Positions 11,664 to 25,200 of a stretch of 64,000 nucleotides of DNA are shown in pieces. The translations under genes and the position numbers were made by a program. Source of the DNA: Gordionus sp. m RMFG-2023 (lineage: Eukaryota > Nematomorpha > Gordioida > Chordodea > Parachordodidae); the NCBI RefSeq assembly GCF_954871325.1, contig NC_088778.1, positions 7,659,743 to 7,723,742 of the forward strand, in the 5' to 3' direction. Below the pieces are notes generated by a model. The model did not search any database, was not told the origin of the DNA, and saw nothing but the letters and a program-made list of their open reading frames with translations. Every line of letters starts with the position of its first letter. The first letter of the stretch is position 1.

Positions 11664-13545
11664 ATAAAAAATACCAAATATTCATATCATTTATAAAGTA
11701 GTATTAGAGTTTTGGCAAAATCAATTAACTGCTGTTCTTAAAAATACTAAGATACTTTTGACAATTTTCATCAAAAATTCTAACAACTTTAAAATAAATA
11801 ACTAATGTAAAAATTATTTTGGGTAAATTAAATCAAATGTCATTATTATTTTATAAAATGTATAGCAATATTCACATATTTATCATATTCAAGATAATAC
11901 TTATTTAACATATTCAAGAAAATAGTTTTGGGTTATTCTTATATCTATATATGTAAAATGTAATTATTCATAAATATTAAAACAGAAAATATTTGGTAAG
12001 ATTATGTGAGTCATAATTACCATTGGCTTTTAATTTGTTTAACTTTCATATAATTGGTTAAATTTTCATTTCTTATAAAATATTTTTTCCTCGAATGATA
12101 TTTTTATTATCGAAAACCATTGGTTGTTAATTTTTACAAATTTTTTTAGCCATTTTATGTTAAATGATAAATAAAAATGAGATAAACATGATAAAATTTA
12201 AATAAAAGGAAAGGCAAATTGGGAAAATTTTTTATAATTATAAAGATGCCATGCAGATTTGTAATTTAAATACCTTTTCCAATTGTTTTTCTTACCTAGA
12301 TTGTTTACTTTTATGAATTATTATTCTGAATTTCATATTTTTCTATTTATTATACATGCAAATAACAATACAAGACATTTTAAATATAATATTTTTTAGT
12401 ACCAAATATTTATCAATTTATTACAATATTAGTTTCGGTTTTGGATATAAAAAACATCTAAAAAATTACAAGTGATAAAAAAGGTTAAATAATTCATACA
12501 CTGCCTCAATTGTTAATGCTTTTTATAATGGTTTTTAAAAACCACACAAGGGAATATAATTCATTTTAGACAATGTTTTTTAGAGTAGAATAATAAGGAA
12601 AATTTGTAGTTTTAACCAAATCAATAATTCTCGAAGAAAAGAATATAAACGACTAACAAATCATAAAACTATATTGTGGTCAGAGCTTCCACTTAGATAA
12701 CATTATGGATGCTAGATAAGTAATCGAGGAAATTATTGTGAGATATTAATTTTTTAAAAGATTATCTTCCTTATTTAATTATATATAAACGACTAGACAG
12801 TTGACCATTATTGTTCATCTAAATTATGCAATCAAATGCTCTCAGCAGCAAATCTTAAATTACATGGCCACACAAATAATAGATACTGGATATTTTACAG
12901 TCATAGCTACGACACTCACGAAATCATATTAGAATTTATTATGCTAGATTAATTGATAAAATAAAAACACTAAAAATCTTTAGTATAAATAATTATGCAA
13001 ATATATTGAAGCATTGAGTTATTTACCCGGTAAGGATACCATATTAAAGGAATCATTTCGTATCTAGAAAATAAGTACCAGAGTGATATGATGAAAGCAA
13101 TTAAAATTTTATTTATTATTGTAGCACCACTAGTTAGTATATTATGTCTTAAAATAATAATAATTTGTAATAATATCATATTGATGTATTAAATATTTAA
13201 CTATAAACTCTTTTTCAAGCTTTCCAAAATATAATAAGAATTACATCATTGTGGGATGAATAATAAGATGTTTAATTTTTAACAATATTTTTTGTTAAAA
13301 TAAATAGATGGCGTTAAAGAATTGAATCAAAATTGTTATTTATATTTATTATCAAAAGCATTGATTAGTAAAGTTTATTAAAGATATTAAGTTCTGGACT
13401 GCATTAGTGGCTAACTGGAGCCATACAACATAGATAATGGTTAGTTTTTATACTAAATGAAGAGAAATATGTTTATATTTAAAAGAATTACTACATTCTT
13501 TGTGAAAAATAAATATTTTTAATATAAATTTTCTTAAATATTTTA
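11664..13545. other. Intergenic, no feature recognised
   Basis: A+T-rich sequence with many short runs of A or T. The only longer open frame (12970-13179, minus) is hydrophobic low complexity with no family resemblance. Confidence 0.6.
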
Positions 13546-16079
13546 CATTACTACAATGGCCCCTACAATGAGGGGTGGGGGTCCGAAGCAACTGCTTCAG
13601 TAAATTTGATTGGGGGTACTTTTTTTGTTTTTAAATTTTTTTTAAAGTTTTTTTTTAAAATTTTATTTATTATTTAATTCTTTTACTGTTTTGTTACATC
13701 TATCATGATCAAGTGATTATTTCTGGTTTATAAATAAAATAATAAGACCCCATCCCCCCAACTTAATATTTAATTTAATATATATTGACGGAAATTTTTC
13801 TACTTATTTTTTAAGCATAATATGAATAGATAGTAGTATTAATATTTTAATTTAAATATCTTATCTTCCCTCCCTTCCTTTTCTTAGGAATAAAATGATC
13901 CCATCAATATTGTTGGAAAAAGAATTGACAAATTTATAATTGATAAATATCTAGAATTAGGAGCTCTTCAACCTACACATTATTTATTTCCCAAAGATAA
14001 TAATAATAGAAACAGATTCTTTAATGAAAGCATTTATGAAAAATATTGATAATAGCAAAATTGCTAGAAATTGGATTACTTATAGTATTAATGAATAAAG
14101 TTTTTTGCTTAACATGTCTCTTATTTGGAGGTCCACACACAAATTCAAAATGGACATGTGAAGGTCTAGATATATGGCAGAATATTAATCGTGATATTAT
14201 TCTGCATGAATCTTCACGGGTACATATGATGGCCGATTATAGAGGGCTTTCTCACAATAAAAATTCGATATTAAAATTTATAACACCCCAGAAAGAATGT
14301 GTAGATAATAACCGTTCTATCATAAGAATTATAATATGATATTTAGATTATTTAATATCTCGTAACCAAGCCTTCTGGGAGAACAGGCAACAAGAAGACA
14401 ATATGATGACCCTTAATAAGCTTATTGCAGATTCTGAACCTGTACTAAAAATGTATATACAACAAAATGAAGAAAGAAAGAGGGATAAAAAAAAATAAGG
14501 GATTAAAAACAAAATTATATTCAAATCCATTATCATATAATAACATAAATATTCTCATTGAAACCATGAAAAATATGGTTATAAAAAAATTCAAAATGAG
14601 ATTACATTTAACAGGTGCTTTTCAATCATAGTTGATGGCACATATGATGTTTCGAAATCAGAAGCAATAGCTTTGATAGTAAGATATGTTGAAAATAGTG
14701 AGACGCCGAAGCCTGTTGAAGGACTGATTGACACATATTGTACGGGAAATACCACAGGTCTCGATATTAAGCATGATATAATATCCAAACTCAGCTCGAT
14801 GAATTTACCCCTTGAATTTCTAGTTGGGCAAAGTTATGATGGCTTCTCAAACATGAGTAAAAGAATCAATGGTGTGCAGGCCTTGATTAGAGTAGAAGCG
14901 CCAAAGGTAGCTTTTATTTGGTGTTATTGTCATCGATTAAATTTAATCATTGTTCAATTATGCCAATCAATTAAAGAACTTCGAAATGTTCTAGGAATAC
15001 TAGATGTGATTTATATCTATTTTATTGATGTAAAAAGATATGAGGTACTCAAAAAATGTCAGTGTAATGATCTGAAAAAAACGATTTCTACGCATCAATA
15101 ATACCATTCCGTAATAGTACCTTATTTATTTAGATTTAAAATGTTTTTTCATTTAGAAGCTGGCTATCGTCATATAAAGCTATTGTAAATTTTTTTTCTA
15201 CTTTATGATGCCTTGAGGGCAGCTTTAACAAATTTAAAGGATTCTGAAGATCCTGCCACTTCCACTATGGCTAGTGCAATAGTCTTTAGAATATAAAAAT
15301 TTGATTTTATCTTATCACTTTGTGTTTTGGATAAAATATTGTTGATAACAAGTTTGGCTTGTACAAAATTGCAAACCATTTTGAAGGATATAGTTTGCAA
15401 TAAATCAAATTCAATTGGCAAAAGATTGCTTGATTAATTTGAGAAATTATTGTCTTAATTATTTTTTAATCTAATAAGATAAAAACAATAAATTTTTCGA
15501 TGTTTTTTCAAAGGCACAAGATTTTATGAAGGAGAGAAATCTACTTTTTGATTTTGAAAGTTCTAGACTTCAAACATTACAATCCAAAAAGGAGAGGTAT
15601 ATATACTTTCATCATTAAATATAGAAATTTTTTTAGCTTTAAAATAGGTGTGCTTGCTGCACTTCCTACAACCTCATTTACTGCATAAAGAGTCATGAGT
15701 AAAATTAAATTAATTAAAACAAGACTTCGTAGTACCATGAAAGACTCATTTCTCAATGATTTAACCATATTATCAATGGAAAAAAAATTTATTTAAACAA
15801 TTAAATATTGATGAAATTATAAATTCGCTCTCTCTTCCCATAATTTATCTAAATTATTAATTTAAAAATAATATTTATAAAGTATATTTATTTTGCATTT
15901 TATTTATATTATATATTAAAATTATGATGCAAAAAAAATTATTTTTGAAATTTATGGGTGTCATAAAATAATAAACATTTTTTTGAAGGGGGGGGGGGGT
16001 GGTACTTTTCAAGGGGGTACTTTTCAGGGGGATATTCTGCTTCATTCGCTCAGAAAGTGTAGGGGCCACTGCATTACCC
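13546..16079 (+). mobile_element. hAT DNA transposon with decayed transposase and imperfect 8-bp duplication
   Basis: The element proper is 13554-16071 (2518 bp). The left end CAATGGCCCCTACAA and the inverted right end CAGTGGCCCCTACAC agree at 13 of 15 positions. The flanking octamers CATTACTA (13546-13553) and CATTACCC (16072-16079) share the first six bases. The motif GGGGGTACTTTT occurs near the left end once and near the right end twice. A G13 run near 15988 is probably replication slippage. The interior encodes a ZMYM1-like hAT transposase on the plus strand, now interrupted. Confidence 0.88.
13915..15800 (+). pseudogene. hAT-superfamily transposase (ZMYM1-like), inactivated
   Basis: Fragments lie in the usual order. 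About 13925-14030 encodes LELGALQPTHYLFP. 14046-14339 carries the N-terminal zinc-finger region (FCLTCLLFGGPH, then W-T-C-E-G and NINRDIILHESS). 14673-15101 carries the core, with VGQSYDGFSNMS and WCYCHRLNLI. About 15200-15430 holds the ALRAALTNLKD and ILLITSLACTKLQ helices. About 15640-15790 is the C-terminal dimerisation part (IKLIKTRLRSTMKD, FLNDLTILSME). Several stop codons and frame changes separate these pieces, so no functional enzyme is made. Family assignment rests on the motif order known for hAT/ZMYM1-type proteins. The copy could still be mobilised if a related transposase exists elsewhere. Confidence 0.85.
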
Positions 16080-17639
16080 TATTATCAATTTAATGATCTA
16101 CCAATATTTTTTTGTAAATTCTTCTTCAATCAATTTTTAATTCGTCTATTTGTTAAATTGTGTTATTAAAAACTTTATTTGTTTTTAAATAAATTCTTTC
16201 TAAAAAAATTTGTTTGCTTTGAAAATTTACAAATTACATTTCTTGGTTTTTGTTCGATTTCTCCGAGGCCTATAAATTTTTTAGAAGTTTACTTGAAAGA
16301 CCTCCTTCTTTATTAAAATAGCGTAGCATCATTGGGAATGTTTCGGTATCTCCATTATTTGGGCTATACAAAACTGTTAAAATTTTAAATAATAAATTAT
16401 TTATTTCCTAAAATATCATTTTATATAGTTTGATTTCTAAAAATTATAATAATATTTACATCACATTTACATAATTATTATTTTCAACATCAGAAAAGGA
16501 AGGGAATATATGATTTATCATAATATTATTTTAAAATGAAACGATATTATTATTATTAAATTTTTAATTGGAAAGTTTTAAAGATTTAAAAAAAAATCAT
16601 TTTATTTAATTATTCTAAATTTTAAAAATTTATTTAAAAAGTAGGAAGAATTTTTTTAGGAAAATCGGGAGAAAGCGTAAATCAATAGATGATGTGTTCT
16701 GTTAACTAAAGTAAAATATTGGGAAATTACGCTAAAAACGGGAGATCCGGCAACCTTAAATCTGCCTATAACATTATTCACTACTCCTATGTACCCTTAA
16801 AATTGAAATTAGTAAAATGAAGGAGAAGGAAATCCAAATTAATAGCAAATTATCACCCTACTCTTCAATTTTGTCAATGTCTATATTATTCCATGCCCCA
16901 AACTCCTTGCAAAATTAGAATTAGTTTCAAAATACAATTTCATATGGAGAAAATAATGTTTTAAGGGTAAAGTCAAAATCAATGAATTATCTCGATAATT
17001 AAATTAAGGATATTATTTCAATTTTACTAAATACTATATAAACCAAAATAAACGATACTGTATCCATTTCTTCTGAATAGAAAAGGTTAAAATTTAATGA
17101 AAATGATAGTGCTGTAAAAGTAACTAGAAAGTACCTATCTTAATTTTGCAAAAAAATAAATGTATATAGATACAATGTTTGAAATGTAATGGCAAAAGTT
17201 ACAAATTACTTTGCAAGTTACCTTTCAAAATATATTTCCTATTTATATATAAAGAATGTTTAGAATGATTTCCCAAATTTATAATGGCTGCCTATAAAAA
17301 TATAACATGTCATTTACATGCGATTAGCAGAGAAGCTTATTTTTGCAAAGCATGCATTTTAGACATTATAGATTTTGAAAATAGTTAGAATTTTATTAAG
17401 GATAAAATCTTTTAAAAAAATTAATATTGTCTTTATCTATAGATATTTTTCGGTGCAAATAAATATTATTCGAAATTTTTCCAGAGCAAATCATTATTAA
17501 ATTGTGGTATATTTTTCTCAGTGTTAATTTTATATTTAATTGTACTTACATTTAACCATTAATTAAAATTTGTACATGGGAAAATTAATTTTCATAATAA
17601 AAATTTTACATTAAAAACGATGAGTTAATTAAATAACTT

Positions 17640-17745
17640 ACAAAGTAACTTGTGATCTAACTAGTTATTTAAAATATAACTGTAAGGTATTTCAATACTT
17701 TATAACTGTAACTGGTTATTTTTTAAAAGTATCTTGTAATAATAT
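17640..17745. repeat. GTAACTTGTAACT-type repeat, shared with 43440-43570
   Basis: Contains AAAGTAACTTGTGATCTAACTAGTTA, split by short spacers, and AACTGTAACTGGTTA. The patch at 43440-43570 has AAAGTAACTTTTAAAATTAACTAGTT and GTAATGGTAACTAATTA in the same order. Both look like relics of one dispersed element rich in TAACTAGTTA-type palindromes. Confidence 0.45.
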
Positions 17746-17969
17746 TACATGAGATCCCATGAAAAATTTCAGAAATATTGATGATTAATCGCGAAACTAG
17801 TGATATTATATATAAATTTAATAATTTGAAAGGAAAATAAGTAAAAGTTTATAATTTTTTTAAATAATGACCAAAACTAAAATTTTTTAGAAAAAATCAT
17901 TTTCATAAAAAAAAGTGATTAACCATAATTAATTTTATAAAAATGTAACATAACCAAGGACCAAGTATT

Positions 17970-18060
17970 ATAGCCCCCCCCCCTCCCCATAAATTTCCTG
18001 TGGCAAACTTCTTCTAATAGTGTCCCCTTCACAAGCAAAATCATGGCTACGCCTATGGTT
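17970..18060 (-). repeat. One-ended MITE relic with GGCGTAGCC end
   Basis: Read on the minus strand it begins CCATAGGCGTAGCCATGATT and runs into a G9 tract, the layout of the G+C-rich end of the 11234 family. No partner end was found. Confidence 0.4.
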
Positions 18061-18321
18061 AAACCCTTGATATGTTTGAAAAATCTATTGATAGAAAATA
18101 GACACTCATGTTCCAATGGTACTTCTTCCGAATGAAATTCCCTCTTCATAGAACTTAAAATAGAAAGATTTCCTTATGGGTTTTATCATTTAAAAAAAAT
18201 ATACTATATCTTAATAATATTAATTGTTTAGAGTGATATGTTAAAAATCTTTCTAGTTAAAAAATGTTAAACTAATACAATGAAATATGTTTTTCCATAT
18301 TTTTTTAATAAAAATTTAGAA

Positions 18322-18364
18322 GTAACGAGTAATGTTTTGCGTTATACCTACCGTTACTCGTTAC
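18322..18364. repeat. Perfect 11-bp inverted repeat, 21-bp loop
   Basis: GTAACGAGTAA (18322-18332) and TTACTCGTTAC (18354-18364) are exact reverse complements around a 21-bp loop. This could be a hairpin or the core of a small palindromic element, and nothing else about it is known. Confidence 0.6.
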
Positions 18365-21300
18365 CTCTAAAAGAAGGTAAGGAATGGCATTCCTTTTCTT
18401 CAAAAAAGGTATCGACATTAATAATGGCGTTACTTTACAGCACTATATATAACCAATTATTGCTATTCATGATTCCATATAGCAATGCAAGTAAACCGAT
18501 TTCTTAATTGTTTTTTTTCTAAATGTAGTTTTTTATACATTCAATTGTTTGTTTTATTTAAAATTTTTGTATATATACGCTATTTATTGCCCATTTTTTT
18601 GCAAAATTTATAATTAAAAAATATATAATTAAAAATTCCCCATTTCGTTCCATTTTTTGCCTGGTATAGTGGTCGACTTTAAATTGGTTTAACGGCTTTT
18701 CTATATAAGCTAGAAATAAGGGGAAAAATTTAATAAATAGACTAAATCTAGTTTTTAGCTGAAACTACTTTGACCCGTTTTTCTTAAAAATATAGCAGCT
18801 CAGATCTGAAAGAAATTATTATAAATTAAAACGCCTTAATGTAGAGCCATTACCCAATTACCTATAGAATAAAAATCTTCTAAAGATCAATTTTAGGAAA
18901 ACTTAAAATTGCGATTTACAATATAGGTATTTTTTTAATTTCGGGGCCTGTATTTTCCGTAAAAGGGTCAAATACGCCATTGTGCATTCATAATTAATTA
19001 AAATTTTTTGAAAGAAAAAAAATTATATTGCACATGTAAAAGGTAGTTTTTAGTGTGATGTATTTTATATCTAGGAAAATTTAAACAAATGTGAAGAACA
19101 CTTTATCATGTATTAAGGATGAAAAATTATCATATAGAAAAGTTGAATAAAATTAAGCGTCTAAATAATTTAGATTGGTTAAAAACAATAAAAATTAAAT
19201 GTACACTTAATTAGAAATATTTGTGGCCCGTTTTATTATATTCCTAATTTAGTTTGGTATTATATTACCTTCATTTATTATTACCTTACCGCCATAAAAA
19301 GCATATATATTTTAAATAGTCCTTGTCTTCCCCCTGTAATCAAAAATAAGAAAGAAAATTTTATTATAGGGCAAAGTTATTAAATTATATAAAGGCCAAC
19401 AAATAAAATATGAATATTTAAATATACAATAAAAATTCATTATTGAATACATTATCAAACTAATTATCAAAGTATTTTATAAGATTCTAATAGCTACTTG
19501 AATAAATGCAAAAAAAAAAAAACTATACTACAATAATAAAGTAATAATTAAATCAAAGGATTTGAATTGAAACTTGAAGTGAAAGTAATTTATATTAAAA
19601 TACGATGAATAATTCCCCTATCCCATATGCCTACTCTCCTTCAAACAAATAATAAAATATATTCAAAAAATTATAATAAATAAAGAAATTTTGGGACAAA
19701 GTAGTTTTTTATATATTATATTTAGGTAACTTGAAAATTGTTTTATATTATTTAAAAGTTTTATAAAAATCCAATTAATTTTATACCCCAGATGACATTG
19801 ACATATGACGATCAAAATAAGATTATTAAATATTAAGTTTATTAACAATAATAATATAATGAAAATTTCTTTTATATTAGAAAGAACAATCATTATATAT
19901 TTTTTTTTACCTGTTGCTGTTGGTAATGTAAACCCGATATCTACCTAACTCAACAGGTGGGCCATTTTCATTTATTTTATTTTAATTTATACAATGTAAA
20001 TATACTCAAAATTTTTCTGTAAAACAAATATAAAATAGTATATAAAGTTAGCTATCAAATAAGCTAAGCAGACTTATATATAATTCTCTTTATAAAGAGG
20101 CCTCAAAACAGATCTAAAAGTTTTTAAAAAAATAAATATATGACAAATTTGAACACCAATGGTCACCCAGATAAAAAAAATTTAGCCATATCATCTTTTT
20201 ATCATTGAAATATCATTGGATGTTTTTTTTTGCATAAATTTTTTTTTAGACTCTTTTATTTTATACACTTGAAAGAAACTATAAACCATAAAAAAAATTT
20301 GAGAAGAATAAATTAAGATGGTATTTGAAATGAATGAAAGTGTCTATGATTAAAAAGAAAAATTAAGGAATGTTTTAAAATCTTTTTTTTCGACATTATA
20401 AAGCGGCTACCTTTGAATTTTTTTTATTTTCTTCTCTTCGTTTTATAATTTTTTTTCTTTCTCTTTTTGATACTCCTTAAAAATCAAAATGTTTTATAAT
20501 TTAAATGCTTCAAAATTTTGTTTTTTTCGTTAATAACATTTTGAATGATCATCAAATGACTCGAAAATATGACAAAAAAAATCTCGAATATAATATAAAT
20601 TGTCTCCCAAAATGGGATTGGGTATTTATATAAAAAATATATTTATTTTTTAAGGAAAGTTTAATTTTTTTAAAATCAAATACCTGAGGGATAAAATTTT
20701 GGAGTTCAGACTGAATTAAAAAAAATGTCTATCTTCGAGTCTGACCCAGATTTTTTAATATATTTTTAGGTCTAACGTATTTTTCAAAACTTATTTTATT
20801 ATATTGGTCCATAAGATCCTTTTTTTAAAGTTAACTAAAATTACCCAAAAAAATAAATAGCATTTAAATTTGTTTTCACTTTTGCCTGAAAATTTTTTTT
20901 TTCGAAATTTATTACCGCATATTAATTAGTATTAGAAGAGGAGAGGGGAAAATTGGGCTATTTTTTTAAAAAAAAAGATTCAAAGATCGCAACTTAAGTT
21001 TATTAACATATAATATTATATATATATTCAAATGATAATTTCTAAAATTTAACACCTGTCTATGTTTTAGTTACCTTTATTTTATTTTTATTTATGTCAT
21101 TAGAAATTTCTCCAAAATGTATTTACCTTTCTATTTTCTAAAAATATCTTAATCAAATTTGTGTTGTTCGCAAAAGGGCATATATGAATATTTTTTATTT
21201 AATTATATCATTATTTTATAAATTGAGTATATTATGTTAATTATGTTGAATAAATAAATTACAAATTTAATGCCAAAGAATGGGAAAAAATCAATAAATT

Positions 21301-21852
21301 ATTACACCAAATCGAAGATAATATGATAATTATCACCTATTATTATATAATTTAGAAAATAAAAATTTTGTCAGAAAAATAATCTATTTTTCCATTTATA
21401 AAAATCACGTAGATTAATTATTATGTATAAATGGAAATTTGGTATTCTCTTTGTTATAAATTTTTTTCTTAAAAATATATAAATATGATGAATAGCAATA
21501 TAAAAGTAACAATATAAATTAGATTCTCGTCACATAATTCATAAAAATTTATATTATTTTAAAAAAATATATATAAGAGTTTTTTGGATGTGATGATTGA
21601 TAAGTTAGACCTCTGCACTGTGGTATATTTTACAAATTTAATTCCAAAAGTATATACTTTTTCAGAAAAATAATTTAAAAAAAAATATTCCTTAATATGT
21701 TAACGATATTTAGGATTGAAGGATCGAATTTATAAACCGGTTAAGATTATTTTTCATCGAGTTATTTTCGTTAAAAAAATATGTTTCCCACATTAAGAAT
21801 AAAATCTCCTTCTATCTTTTAGAGTTGTAAAAAAAAGTTGTACTGAATTCTT

Positions 21853-22216
21853 TTAGACTATACTAGCGTAATTCTCTATTCCGTTAACTTCGCATTTGTT
21901 CGAAGAAAATTGATTTTGTTGTTCTTTTAACGCGTTGATACGATCGTGAGTTTGGAATTCATGTTCGGGCTCGGTACAGTAAGCGTAATACCCAGGTAGG
22001 TTAATGATACAAGGGGGCGAATTATCGTTAGAAGAAGCTATATATTGTGGGGACGATGTGGTCGTAGGTGAGGATTTAGAATTCGTATTGTCGAGATTAA
22101 GCTTATTTGATATGACAAGATTGTTAATTTCTTCACGATTGATCAGACTTTCGGTCAAATGGGAGTTCGACTGAGGTCTCTGGTTATTGTGGTCTAAGTG
22201 AGTCTTTGGCATGGTG
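21853..22216 (-). CDS. Delta: Delta exon 9: C-terminal tail with PDZ motif
   Basis: 121 codons including the stop, joined after ATCTTCAG with the asparagine codon split [16 protein letters not shown] resembles the conserved TM(P/N) stretch of Delta tails. It ends ENYASIV then TAA. S-I-V fits a class I PDZ-binding terminus, analogous to ATEV of vertebrate DLL1. The intron before it is 136 bp. Confidence 0.9.
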
Positions 22217-25200
22217 CTGAAGATTTTTAAAAAAGAAAAACATTTAGGAAACAATTAAAATAGTGTTTTTTCAATTTAAAAACAAATATGTGATCACTTT
22301 TATTCGTTTATATCATCGCACGTTAAAACATATAAATTCCTTATTTTTTTACTTTATTCGTTTTTGGGGTTCGTTGTAAATGGCTTCGTAATCAATATTG
22401 TTGTTGGACATCTTGTTATTTTTGGCGGCATTTAGCATGTTTTTATTGACACCGCTATGAAGGGCTGAATATGTCTGGGGGGTATTCTGCTTGAACGTTG
22501 AAGATTTGCTGTAATAACCGTCATCAAGAATATTTTCACGTAATTTTTGCTGGAATATGATCTCGCTATTCGTGCTGGAATTCAAAGAATCATGGCCTAC
22601 ATTGTTTTTGTCATAACGATAACTATCATATGTCGCTTCGTAGGAACCATCCGTTTCGTCAAATTTTCCGAGTTTATCTATCTGAACATCCCGATTGTCG
22701 TTGTTATTGTTCAGAGCTTTACTATATTCCGAACATCCTTTGTTAAGAGGTTTGTAGTAATCTTCCCTGTGATACAACTCTTCGCCACATTCACTCTCAT
22801 CAATGGTCGGCGGTATTTGGAGAGTATTTCTGGCCAATCCAGCTGAAACTTGGTGGTTTTTATTTCCAGAATTTTTGTTCTTCACATAAGATCCATAAAA
22901 ATTATTATTTTGAGGGTCAACGCCATCAGAGGTTTGATTCGTATCGTTTAGTAATTTTTTCTTGTAAACAACCAGGATTCCTATGATGGCCAGGGTGACG
23001 GTCACGAAGGAAATGCTGAGACACGCGATCATGATCATTTCAGTTTTAGAAAGGAAAGAAGGCATGTTACCAGTCTCCTTTGTGGCAGATACTGCTGGCG
23101 GTTGACCTAGGAGTGCAGAATTAATTGGCGACTCTTCTTTTTCTTCCTTCTTGATAAATTCTTCTTTATTAGTCATGGTGGCGGTTTGATCGAATTTATC
23201 CAAGTCCCCGTTCAACATCTTATCTGCCTCGAGATCTTGTCTCACAGCCAATGCTTCATTTTCCTCGATGAGAACTGTAACGGAACAATCTTTTCCTTCA
23301 AACCCTGGTGGACAATTGCAAGAGTAATCGTTGATCAAGTCAGTACACGTTCCCCCATTAGAACAAGGTCGGGCTCTACAGTCCGGGATGTCTATTTGGC
23401 ACAAGCTTCCAGTGAACCCCGGAACGCATCGGCACACAAAAGACGAAGAAGGAGAAGCACCTCCTTTACGTTCGTAACATGTGGCACCGTTCAAACAAGG
23501 GTTTATGTCGCAATGACTTTGAAATAATTTTGAAGAGTCTGGAGACGACAACAGGTTTTTAGAGTTTGGAGAGGAAATTGGTAAAGATTTGGATTGTTGG
23601 TTGATTAACCATATAACTTCCTTTTCGGAGCAGTCCAAGCCAGTGAAGCCCTTTTGGCATAGACACTTTTGAGAATGTTGTTGAGTTGTTGTGGTTTGGC
23701 TGTGTAATGTTATCTCTGTTATAATGCATCTACCATCTATGAGTTTTATTTTTTATTTTATAAATTTAAAGCTATATAATGTGTCATTATTTGAACTATT
23801 TTTTTATATTAAGCACTCTCATAAATGATTTAGCAAAATATAGTAATGAATGTTTACCATTTTTGCAAGTGTTGATTTGGCATTTGGTTTGCTTAGTTTG
23901 GCATTGTAGACCCGTGAAGTTTGTTGAGCAGGTACATTTATATCCTCCGTCTGTTAAATCTGAACATTGGCCCTGATTTTGACAAGGGTTATCGGAACAC
24001 GTGAATGTGTTAGTATGGCATCTTTTGCCAACATAGCCGGGCAAACATTGGCAAGAATAGTTGAATTTTTCTCCCGATAACTTTGAAAAAGAAATTAAAG
24101 AATTATAATTTCAATTATTTCTTTATAAATATTTTTCCTTAACCATAAAATATTTTTACAAAAAATTAGATTATATCATATCTTCAGCCTAACAATATCT
24201 AGTTCCTTTTACTTTGCAAGAGGCATCGTTTAGGCACAAATTTGAATCGCATTTGGATATATCAATTTCGCAATTGATTCCAGTGAATCCTTCTGGACAT
24301 ATACAGGTAAAACTACCTTGGCCACTGTTAGTGCATTGCCCCCCATTTTTGCAAGGTTTATGATTGATGCAATAGTTGAGATCTAAATTTAATTTTTTTT
24401 TTTATTTAAAATATAATAAGTAATTTTTAGGAAAGATATTAAGAAATATACAATTCTCGATGAGAAATGATTGATGATAATTTTAATTGAAAAGATTTAT
24501 ATAAATAAATAATATAGGTTTACCTTGATTGCAAAACAGTCCTCCCCAACCACTTTGGCAATTGCACTGCCAAGGTTGGTGACAGGTGCCATGTGAACAA
24601 CCAGGATATCTTATGCAATCTTCACAGTATTTTCCTTTGTAACCCAATCTACACCTATTTATTTATTATTTAAAAATATTTGTTTTAGTTAAATTTTTTC
24701 TCAAATTGGCTAAATATATTTATTAAAATTCCATATGGTTCGAGGGCTTGCTTACAATACCAATACAATACTATTGTATTGGTTTAAACAATATTTTCAT
24801 TATATTGAATGGTTAATATTGGTATTCCTACAACTTAGACAAAAAAAAATCCATATTTTCTTTATTTTATTATTAAAACTCTTGATTGCACTCAAAATAA
24901 ATTTCATCAATTTCAAAATGAGGGTAAAAGCTGAATGATTTTTTCACGGACTAAATATAATTAAAGTTTTAATTTTTCTACATTTTTGAATTCAATTACA
25001 ATGTCCTAAATAAATAAACAATACGAAATGTATTTCCAATAAACAAAAAAATATTGCTATTTTAGATAACCAAACATTGGTATTGTTGCCAGCCCCCCAC
25101 CTAGTTTAAACTTTAGAAAAATTTATATTTATATAATTTGTAAAATAATAATTGGAAAAATAAAATATTATGAAAATTGCAATTTAAATTTTATTTACCT

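Larger units (their letters stand above)
16080..21852. other. Intergenic between the hAT element and Delta; no gene recognised
   Basis: Nearly 5.8 kb of A+T-rich sequence. It contains a GTAACT-rich repeat (17640-17745), a one-ended MITE relic (about 17970-18060) and a hairpin (18322-18364). Its left part is the 3' flank of Delta on the minus strand. Runs of T or A over 8 bp are frequent. Confidence 0.6.

Noticed and set aside
15203-15768. Minus-strand open frames within the hAT element
   Set aside because: The plus-strand reading of the same bases matches the hAT transposase core and dimerisation region, so the minus frames are shadows.
22547-23527. Plus-strand open frames of 99 and 113 codons
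   Set aside because: They are antisense shadows of Delta exon 8.
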